Positions 58,254-64,000 of a stretch of 64,000 nt of DNA are shown here, in pieces. The DNA is from Phytomonospora sp040655735. GTDB taxonomy: Bacteria; Actinomycetota; Actinomycetes; Mycobacteriales; Micromonosporaceae. A program made the position numbers and the translations under genes. A model generated the notes under the pieces. It searched no databases. It had not been told where the DNA came from and worked only from the letters and a program-made list of their open reading frames with translations. The stretch covers positions 62,001 to 126,000 of the forward strand of contig NZ_JBFAKK010000004.1 in NCBI RefSeq assembly GCF_040655735.1, read 5' to 3'. Each line of letters starts with the position of its first letter. The stretch's first letter is position 1.

Positions 58254-58703
58254 ATGACCCGCCGCCTGCCCACCTTCGCCGAGCACGCCGCCAAGGGCTA
58301 CCGCGCCATGCTCGACATCGGCGCCTACCTCGGCGCCAGCGAACTGCCGCACCGGATCCTCGAACTCGTCAAACTCCGCGTCAGCCAGATCAACGGCTGC
58401 GGCTTCTGCGTCGACATGCACAGCCACGAGGCTGCCGCCGCGGGTGAGACCGCCACCCGGCTCTACGCGGTCGCCGCCTGGCGCGACACGCCCTTCTTCA
58501 CCGAGGACGAACGGGCCGCGCTCGCCTTCGCCGAGGCCGCGACCCGCATCGCCGACGGCGGCCACGTCGGCGACGAGGTGTGGGCCGAGGCCGAGAGGCA
58601 CTTCGACGAGGGACAACTGGCCGCGCTCGTCATGTCCGTGTCGACCATCAACGCCTGGAACCGGATCAACGTGGCGCTGGCGAACCCCGCGCCCACCAGG
58701 TGA
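58254..58703 (+). CDS. AhpD-like carboxymuconolactone decarboxylase-family protein
   Basis: A 149-residue protein. The redox motif C-x-x-C is in NGCGFCVDMHSHEA, with the nearby His proton relay. The rest matches CMD-family AhpD-like peroxidase/thiol oxidases: LELVKLRVSQI, EDERAALAFAEAATRI, LVMSVSTINAWNRINVAL. It starts at ATG 58254 with AAAGGAGAAG and is 23 bp from the MFS stop. Likely role: disposal of peroxides or organic hydroperoxides with a thiol partner. Part of the Rrf2 cluster. Confidence 0.93.
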   Translation: MTRRLPTFAEHAAKGYRAMLDIGAYLGASELPHRILELVKLRVSQINGCGFCVDMHSHEAAAAGETATRLYAVAAWRDTPFFTEDERAALAFAEAATRIADGGHVGDEVWAEAERHFDEGQLAALVMSVSTINAWNRINVALANPAPTR

Positions 58704-58728
58704 GTGGGAGGCGTCACGCGACCGACGC

Positions 58729-58757
58729 TTGACGCCTATATTCAGGACGCGTAATAT
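58729..58757 (+). promoter_or_regulatory. Promoter of the cupin gene
   Basis: -35 TTGACG (58729-58734), 17-bp spacer, -10 TAATAT (58752-58757): a near-consensus promoter. The repeats TTCAGGA (58741-58747) and TCCAGGA (58757-58763) flank the -10 and resemble the TCCTGA/TCCAGA words in the MFS promoter, suggesting shared control. Confidence 0.65.
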
Positions 58758-58792
58758 CCAGGATAGAAGCTATCGAGAATTAGGAGCCCGCG

Positions 58793-59269
58793 ATGACCGA
58801 CATCACCCTCTCCCGCGCCACCGAGGCCGAGACCCTCACCAGCGACCCGGCCGCGATCATCACCCTGCTCGCCGACTCCGGCACCACCGGCGGCGCCATC
58901 ACCGCCAACCGCTCGAAGTTCACCGAGGGATCCTTCGGCGCGCCGCCCCACTTCCACGCCCGCGCCACCGAGGCCTTCTTCGTCCTCGGCGGGCGGCTTC
59001 AGGTGCTCACCGGCGAGGAGATCGTCACCCTCTCCGCCGGCGACTTCCTGGTCGTGCCGCCCGAAACGCCGCACGCCTTCGCACCCGCCCCGGGACACGA
59101 GGCCGACGTCCTCGTCGTCTTCACCCCCGGCAACGACCGCTTCGACTACTACCGGCTTCTCGACCGCCTCGCCCGCAAGGAGGCCACCTACCAGGACCTC
59201 AGGGACTCCCAGGAGCGTTTCGACAACCACTACACCGAGAGCGCGGTCTGGAGCGGCCGCAAAGGCTGA
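58793..59269 (+). CDS. Cupin-domain protein
   Basis: A 158-residue single-domain cupin. Motif 1 is GAPPHFHARATEAFFVLGGR (metal-binding His residues and Glu), and motif 2 is FLVVPPETPHAFAPAP with the third His. A C-terminal tail of about 45 residues (YYRLLDRLARKEATYQ) is helical. The active centre is complete, so dioxygenase or isomerase activity is possible, but the substrate is unknown. TTAGGAGCCC precedes ATG 58793. It has its own strong promoter and likely joins the Rrf2 regulon. Confidence 0.88.
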   Translation: MTDITLSRATEAETLTSDPAAIITLLADSGTTGGAITANRSKFTEGSFGAPPHFHARATEAFFVLGGRLQVLTGEEIVTLSAGDFLVVPPETPHAFAPAPGHEADVLVVFTPGNDRFDYYRLLDRLARKEATYQDLRDSQERFDNHYTESAVWSGRKG

Positions 59270-59292
59270 GCCCGATCACCTCGCGCGAACGG

Positions 59293-59322
59293 AAAAAGGG
59301 CGGCACCGAAAGGTGCCGCCCT
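59293..59322. terminator. Bidirectional terminator between cupin and NurA-like genes
   Basis: An 11-bp stem (59297-59307 and 59312-59322) with a GAAA loop. The A-run at 59293-59297 reads as a U-tract for the minus-strand operon, so it best terminates the sbcD-sbcC-nuclease transcript. Confidence 0.8.
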
Positions 59323-59325
59323 CCT

Positions 59326-60258
59326 TCATGCCCGAGGTAAACGAGCCGCCGCGCGCAGACCGCGCTGAAGCAGCCGCTGATCGCCCAGCAGCGCCCGCAG
59401 GCGCTTCTCCAGGCCGGCGATCGGCGTGAGGTTCTGCGGCGCCCTGGGATCCTTGTACGGCGTGGAGGCCAGCCGGGGCAGAACGCGCGAGGAGCTGTCG
59501 GCGAGCTTCGTCACCTGATCGAGGGTCAGGTCGACCGAGGCCTCCAGCCGGACCAGGCCGGCGGCCGGCACGTCGGCGCCCGGCAGTCGCAGATACCAGC
59601 TGTAGCGCTCCCACGACGTGTCCAGCGCGAACACCGGCGTGCGCTGCCCGGCGGCCAGCGAGTTGACCACCCGGATCAGCTCCGGCGCGAGGTACTGCAC
59701 CCGGTGGGACTTGATGTAGCCGAGCGCGCGCGGCACGTGGGCCCGGCCGTGCAGCGGCCCGTCGACGATGAGCAGCTCGTCCTCACCGGCGCCGGCCTCG
59801 TCGGTCACCGAGATCTCCAGCCCCCGCAGGTGGGTCTGCACGGCGTTGACCAGGTCGCCGGTCTCCGCCTCTCCGACCCGGTGGGCGGTGTAGACGGCCG
59901 TGGGGTGAGCACGCAGCGAAGGCGCGTCCTTGGTGGACGTGAACAGCCCGTGCATCACCCTGCTGGCCACGACCTTCGCCCCGCCGGCCGGCGAGCAGCG
60001 CACGACCCCGGCGGCGTAGGACGCGCAGATGCCCGGCCTCGCCTCGCCGTTGTCGTCGGGTGTCAGCCACAGGTGCGCGTCGAGGCGGCGGACGCCGTCG
60101 ACGAGCAGGACCGACGTGGGAACGGTCGTGTCGACCGGATCGCGCGGACCCCACTCGGCGAGCGGGACCTCGATCCCGGCGTCGACCTTGGCCTTCGACT
60201 GCTGGACGCCGTCGGGGGACACGTAGGCGGGATCCCACGCGTCGACCTGGATGTGCAT
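59326..60258 (-). CDS. NurA-like nuclease domain protein linked to SbcCD
   Basis: A 310-residue protein and third gene of the sbcD-sbcC operon. The spacing of acidic and basic motifs recalls NurA nucleases (RNase H fold): Asp54 in LLVDGVRRLDAH, Asp166 in ELLIVDGPLHG, Lys183 in LGYIKSHRVQYL and a Glu/Asp in VRLEASVDLT. NurA works with the HerA motor and Mre11-Rad50 in archaea; no HerA gene is in the window. The C-terminus (NLTPIAGLEKRLRALLGDQ) is helical. ATG 60258 lies 62 bp after the sbcC stop. The family call is from motif reading only. Confidence 0.55.
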   Translation of the reverse strand: MHIQVDAWDPAYVSPDGVQQSKAKVDAGIEVPLAEWGPRDPVDTTVPTSVLLVDGVRRLDAHLWLTPDDNGEARPGICASYAAGVVRCSPAGGAKVVASRVMHGLFTSTKDAPSLRAHPTAVYTAHRVGEAETGDLVNAVQTHLRGLEISVTDEAGAGEDELLIVDGPLHGRAHVPRALGYIKSHRVQYLAPELIRVVNSLAAGQRTPVFALDTSWERYSWYLRLPGADVPAAGLVRLEASVDLTLDQVTKLADSSSRVLPRLASTPYKDPRAPQNLTPIAGLEKRLRALLGDQRLLQRGLRAAARLPRA

Positions 60259-60320
60259 AAGCCGCCCTCAAAGTCTCGTCGCACGACAACGGTGCCGCCG
60301 CGAGCCGGTGCGCGCACCCG

Positions 60321-62759
60321 CTACGTCACCACCTTCTCGACCCTCGCGCCCGCCGCGTCCTTGGTGACCTCGAAGCGAATCGGGATCCGGTCGGCGAGCG
60401 CGGGCACGTGCGTGACGACGCCGACCATCCGGTCGCCCTTGACGGCCAGCGCCTCAAGAGTCGTCGCCACAGTGTCCAATGTGGACGCGTCCAGGGTACC
60501 GAAGCCCTCGTCGAGCATGATCGACTCAAGGTGGGCCGTACCCGCCGACATCCCCGCGAGCTGCCGCGACAGCGCGAGCGCCAGCGCCAGCGAGGCAGCG
60601 AAGGTCTCCCCGCCCGACAGCGTGTACGCCGGCCGCTTCTGCCCGGCGTCATGGTGGTCGACCACGTAGAACTGGTCGCCCTCGTACTCCAGGTCGTACT
60701 GCCCGCCGCTGAGGTCGCGCAGGATCGCCGTGGCGTCCTCCAGGAGGATGTCCAGCGCCGCGCGCGTCAGCCAGGCGAGGAAGTTGCGCGCGTTGAGGTG
60801 CCGCGCCAGCTGCTCGGCGACCAGCGCCTCGCCCTGCTTCTCCTCCCGGTCCAGCCTCAGCTGCCCGGCCTGCTCGCGCTGCTTGACCAGCTGCTTGTAG
60901 TCGTGCTCGGCCTGCGACAGCGCCCGGGCGGCCTCGGTCAGGTAGTCCGAACCGTCCGCGCTCGACGGCACCGGCCGGTCGGCCTCGGCCAGCAGCGACA
61001 GCAACTCGTCATCGACGGCCGCCGCGTTCGCCCGGGCCTTCTCGACCTCCGCCCTGGCCTCGCCGTGCAGGCTCAGGGCCTCCGTCAGGCGCTCGCCGAC
61101 CCAGCCCGCGAGGTCGTCCCAGGCGGCGCGCAGGTCGCGGCGGTCCGCCGGTGGTGGGCCGAGCCGGGCGAGCCGGTCGCGGGCGGTGTCGAAGGTCAGC
61201 CACTCCTTGGCGACCCGCTGCCGTACCGCGTCCAGGCGGGACTCGGCCTTGCGGTGCTGTTCGCGGGCGGCGGCGAGGGCGCGGCCCGCCTCGGTCAGCG
61301 CCAGGCGCTGCCGCTCGGCCTCCTCGATCGCGGCGATGGTCTCGGCGCGGCCGGGCACGCCTTCGAGGCGCTTGGCGGTGGCGGCATGCTCGGTGACCAG
61401 CTCTTCGAGCAGGGAGATCCCGTTCTGGAGCTGCGTCTCGGCCTTGGTGAGCAGGGTGGCCGCCGCGGTGTGCTCGTGTCGGGCGAGCTCGTGCGCCTTG
61501 CCCGCCAGCTCCAGGGCTTTCGCGGGCAGGGGCGCGGGCAGCTCGTCGACGCGCCGGTCGCAGACCGGGCACGGCTCGCCGGCCACGAGGTGCGGGCGCA
61601 GCGCGGCGGCGACGTCGGTGGTCCTGGCGGCCTCCAGCGCGGCCTCGGCGTGCTTCGCCGCGTCGGCCGCCGTCTCGGCGGCCTTCCTCGCGGCCCCGGC
61701 GGCGGTCTCCATCTCGGCGACCTTGCGGCGGCCCTTCTCGATCCGGGCGGTCTTGGCCTCGTGCTCGTCGTAGGCGTTCAGCAGGGCCTGGAAGCGCGCC
61801 GGATCGCTCTCGCCGAGCGTGGTCCGCAGCCGTCCCTCGGCGTCCTCGGCGGCGTCGCGGGCGGCGCCCGCCTCGGCCACCGCCGTCTCGGCCTCGGCGA
61901 CGGCCTGCGTGGTGCTCTCCAGGTCCACCGGAGGGCTCACCGCGCGCAGCACGGCCAGGTGCTCCTCGACGTCGCCGAGGGTCTTTCGGGCGACCTCCAC
62001 GGCCGCGCGGGCCTCGCGCAGTTCGGGGACGCGTTCCTTGAGCCGCGACTCCAGCCGCCGGGTGCGCTCGATCTGGTCGGAGGCGGCGGCGATCTCCTCC
62101 TCGCCGACGGCGCCGAGCTCGGCGAGCTGCCGGTCGAGCTGATCAAGGCCGCCCTTGGCGGCGCTGGCGCGGGTGTTGGCCTGCTGGCCGATCTTCTTGT
62201 ACACGTCCAGGCCGAGCAGGTTCTCCAGGATCTTCTGGCGCTCGGCGTTCTTGGCGCGCAGGAACTCCGCGAAGGCGCCCTGCGGCAGGACGACGCACTT
62301 GGTGAACTGGTCGTAGGGCAGGCCGATGACCTGCTCGACGCGCGCGGCCATCTCCGATGGCGAACCGGCCAGGACCTGGCCGAGCTTGGCGGCGTCGACC
62401 TCGTCGATCTTCGAGACGTCGACGCCCTCGGGGATGCGTTCGAGGCCCGCGCTGAAGGTCGACACGTCCCCTTTGGAGTTGCGGCGGACGACACGGGTGG
62501 CCACATAGCGCTTGCCGCCGGCGGCGAAGATCAGCCGGACCCGGGCCTCACCGGTCGAGGGCGCCAGGGCGTCGCGCACGCCGGTGCCGTTCCAGCGCGG
62601 GACCTTGCCGTAGAGGGCGAAGCAGATCGCGTCGAGGACGGTCGACTTGCCCGCGCCGGTCGGGCCGACCAGGGCGAAGAAGTCGGTGTCGGTGAAGTCG
62701 AGGGTCGTCTGCTTGCGGAACGCGGCGAAGCCGATCACGTCGAGCCGAAGCGGCCTCAT
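60321..62759 (-). CDS. sbcC: Exonuclease SbcC (Rad50-like ATPase)
   Basis: An 812-residue SMC-like ATPase. The N-terminal Walker A is GPTGAGKSTVLDAICFALYG (32-51), with the Q-loop region VVLPQGAFAEFL. Long coiled coils flank a zinc hook with CPVC at 397-400. The C-terminal half has the ABC signature in YTLSGGETFAASLALALALS and Walker B ESIMLDEGFGTLD. It is shorter than Escherichia coli SbcC because of shorter coiled coils, as in many actinomycetes. It partners with SbcD to cut DNA hairpins and blocked ends. Overlaps the sbcD stop by 4 bp. Confidence 0.95.
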   Translation of the reverse strand: MRPLRLDVIGFAAFRKQTTLDFTDTDFFALVGPTGAGKSTVLDAICFALYGKVPRWNGTGVRDALAPSTGEARVRLIFAAGGKRYVATRVVRRNSKGDVSTFSAGLERIPEGVDVSKIDEVDAAKLGQVLAGSPSEMAARVEQVIGLPYDQFTKCVVLPQGAFAEFLRAKNAERQKILENLLGLDVYKKIGQQANTRASAAKGGLDQLDRQLAELGAVGEEEIAAASDQIERTRRLESRLKERVPELREARAAVEVARKTLGDVEEHLAVLRAVSPPVDLESTTQAVAEAETAVAEAGAARDAAEDAEGRLRTTLGESDPARFQALLNAYDEHEAKTARIEKGRRKVAEMETAAGAARKAAETAADAAKHAEAALEAARTTDVAAALRPHLVAGEPCPVCDRRVDELPAPLPAKALELAGKAHELARHEHTAAATLLTKAETQLQNGISLLEELVTEHAATAKRLEGVPGRAETIAAIEEAERQRLALTEAGRALAAAREQHRKAESRLDAVRQRVAKEWLTFDTARDRLARLGPPPADRRDLRAAWDDLAGWVGERLTEALSLHGEARAEVEKARANAAAVDDELLSLLAEADRPVPSSADGSDYLTEAARALSQAEHDYKQLVKQREQAGQLRLDREEKQGEALVAEQLARHLNARNFLAWLTRAALDILLEDATAILRDLSGGQYDLEYEGDQFYVVDHHDAGQKRPAYTLSGGETFAASLALALALSRQLAGMSAGTAHLESIMLDEGFGTLDASTLDTVATTLEALAVKGDRMVGVVTHVPALADRIPIRFEVTKDAAGARVEKVVT

Positions 62760-63910
62760 GAGCTGGCCTCGTCGTACAGCTTGTCGAACAACTCGGCCAC
62801 CTTCTCGTCCTCGTACCCGTTGTCGGTCAGGTAGTCCCCGAACAGTTCGCGCGGGGACCGCCCGGCCCGTCTCGCCACGGACTTGCCCGCGCCCCCGTCG
62901 AGCATGCTCGGATCGATGCGGACCTCGACGGCGTTGGGGAACAGCTCCTGGACCTCCTCGCGCAGGCCCGCGCGCGGCTTCTCCTTGATGTAGACGCGCA
63001 GCAGTGCGTCGGCGTCGATGCGGCCGTCGGCCTTTTCCTTCTTGAGGCCTTCGAGTTCGCCCCGGTAGGTGCGCAGCTTGGCGGCGCTCTTCAGCGGCAC
63101 GTGCCGCACCACCGCAGGGGTGGAGACGGTCACGTCGATCATGAGCACGCCCGGCACGGCGTCCTCCTCGCCGAAGTCGACGATGATCGGCCCGCCCGAG
63201 TAGCGGATCGGGCACGGCCCGTCGATGCGCTGTCGCTTGTGGATGTGCCCGAGAGCGACGTAGTGCGTCGTCGGCGGGAAGATCGTCGCCGGGATGTTGT
63301 AGGAGGCCACCGTGTGCGCCTCGCGCTCGGTGCGGCCCAGTTTCGACCCGTAGACGGTCAGGTGCCCGGTGACCAGGTTGACCGCGTTCTTGTCGAAACC
63401 GCCGGTGAGCGCGGCGAAGAGGCGGCGGACGTGGTCGGCATAACTCTGGTCGGCCTCGGCGGCGGTCAGCTCGAACATCTCCGTGGCGCGCACGGCGTAG
63501 CGCTGGGAGATGAAGGGCAGGGCGGCGCAACGCCAGGCCTCGCCCTCGCGGGTGGTGCCGCCGACCAGGTGGTCCTTGGCGGTGCCGATCTTGCCGCGCA
63601 CGATGATCCCGGCGGCCTCGGCCCAGGTGCGCAGGGCGTCGATGGCCGGGCCGTTGTCGTGGTTGCCGGCGATGGCGATCACGTCGGCGCCGGTCCCGCG
63701 CAGTGCGCTGAGGCTGTCGTAGAGCAGGGCTTCGGCCTGGGCCGACGGCGCGGAGGTCTCGAAGAGGTCGCCGGCCACGATCACCAGGTCGGGCTTGTCC
63801 CGCTCGGCGATCTCGACCATCTCCCTCATCACGGCCCGCTGCTCGGGCAGTCGCGACTGTCCCTTGAGGACCTTGCCAAGATGCCAGTCCGAGGTGTGCA
63901 GAATGCGCAC
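62756..63910 (-). CDS. sbcD: Exonuclease SbcD (Mre11-like)
   Basis: A 384-residue metallophosphoesterase nuclease. The five phosphodiesterase motifs are present: RILHTSDWHLGK, DLVIVAGDLFETSAPS, IAGNHDNGPAID, VTGHLTVYG and ALGHIHKRQRI. The C-terminal region (LREEVQELFPNAVEVRID and KVAELFDKLYDEAS) provides the SbcC-binding cap. GTG start at 63910. First gene of the sbcD-sbcC-NurA-like operon; the promoter should lie in 63911-64000, which is the end of the window. Confidence 0.94.
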   Translation of the reverse strand: MRILHTSDWHLGKVLKGQSRLPEQRAVMREMVEIAERDKPDLVIVAGDLFETSAPSAQAEALLYDSLSALRGTGADVIAIAGNHDNGPAIDALRTWAEAAGIIVRGKIGTAKDHLVGGTTREGEAWRCAALPFISQRYAVRATEMFELTAAEADQSYADHVRRLFAALTGGFDKNAVNLVTGHLTVYGSKLGRTEREAHTVASYNIPATIFPPTTHYVALGHIHKRQRIDGPCPIRYSGGPIIVDFGEEDAVPGVLMIDVTVSTPAVVRHVPLKSAAKLRTYRGELEGLKKEKADGRIDADALLRVYIKEKPRAGLREEVQELFPNAVEVRIDPSMLDGGAGKSVARRAGRSPRELFGDYLTDNGYEDEKVAELFDKLYDEASS

Positions 63911-64000
63911 TTTAGGTAGACCTCACCGTCTCGATGCCGTTGTTCGCTTGGGTATTACCGCACTGTCCGCGCCGCTCGCACCGCCCCTGCTCCCAGCACT
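63911..64000. other. Upstream region of sbcD at window edge
   Basis: Ninety bases with no ORF on either strand that I would call. The short dyad AGGT-AG-ACCT (63914-63923) lies next to the sbcD start. The region should hold the sbcD promoter, read on the minus strand. Confidence 0.4.

Noticed and set aside
62760..63530. Apparent extension of sbcC upstream through sbcD in another frame
   Set aside because: SbcC homologues begin with MRPLRLDVIGF and the 4-bp overlap with sbcD sets the start; the extension is Arg-rich shadow translation.
63914..63923. AGGT-AG-ACCT dyad before sbcD, similar to a short iron box
   Set aside because: Only 4-bp arms and several mismatches to the 19-bp consensus.
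36..63950. tRNA, rRNA, CRISPR arrays, transposases, phage genes, toxin-antitoxin pairs
   Set aside because: None could be recognised on either strand.

Overview
The window is a 64 kb stretch of very GC-rich, gene-dense chromosome with strong third-position GC bias, many GTG starts and many 4-bp ATGA/GTGA gene overlaps. The gene content fits a Gram-positive actinomycete: a PASTA-type Ser/Thr kinase, Tat signal peptides, a DUF3000 protein next to RNase D, and the coproporphyrin-dependent heme order hemE-hemG-chdC. I cannot name the genus. I saw no tRNA, rRNA, CRISPR array, transposase or prophage. No gene-free gap exceeds about 300 bp, and the window reads as core and accessory chromosome rather than an island.

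Layout. 1-3.4 kb: a sugar ABC uptake operon (binding-protein tail, two permeases, a 59-residue small ORF, an MsmX/UgpC-type ATPase). 3.4-5.3 kb: a NarL-type two-component pair. 5.9-12.4 kb: a PadR regulator followed by three tandem paralogous ~680-residue polytopic membrane proteins, all joined by 4-bp overlaps. 12.5-16 kb: epoxide hydrolase with a short upstream ORF, anmK and an adenosine-deaminase-family enzyme. 16.1-19.8 kb: dxs and an OmpR/HAMP-kinase pair. 20-24 kb: YciI-like, an unknown protein, a Rid/dehydrogenase pair divergent from a LysR regulator, and a VOC gene behind a leader ORF with two competing hairpins. 24-31 kb: PhoD-type phosphatase, methyltransferase, fadB-fadA and RNase D. 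31.4-36 kb: proline-rich membrane protein, DUF3000, hemE-hemG-chdC. 36-46.9 kb: APC permease, lipoprotein, acetyltransferases, bleomycin-hydrolase-type peptidase, Tat-exported serine hydrolase, msrB, and a MerR/Old-Yellow-Enzyme divergent pair. 46.9-52 kb: cytochrome P450 tail-to-tail with bioA-bioF-bioD, then a DUF3159 protein with an iron box upstream. 52-56.4 kb: TY-Chap-like protein, PASTA kinase, secreted TAP-type hydrolase. 56.4-59.3 kb: an Rrf2-led stress cluster (Rrf2, MFS, AhpD, cupin). 59.3-63.9 kb: sbcD-sbcC with a third gene resembling NurA nucleases.

How genes work together. The heme genes convert uroporphyrinogen through coproporphyrin(ogen) to heme b; the ferrochelatase is not in the window. 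The biotin genes cover pimeloyl thioester to dethiobiotin, without bioB. fadA/fadB form a beta-oxidation complex preceded by a perfect 6-4-6 palindrome. SbcCD would process DNA hairpins and protein-blocked ends, and its downstream NurA-like partner suggests an added nuclease activity.

Most interesting signals: the leader ORF with mutually exclusive hairpins before the VOC gene (23.3-23.56 kb), the short ORF before the epoxide hydrolase, the PadR-linked membrane-protein triplet, the SbcCD-NurA-like operon, the Rrf2 cluster with dyads in its promoters, the MerR-type 19-bp-spacer promoter, and the DtxR/IdeR-like iron box between DUF3159 and an orphan gene. All functional statements come from reading the sequence; no database search was run.
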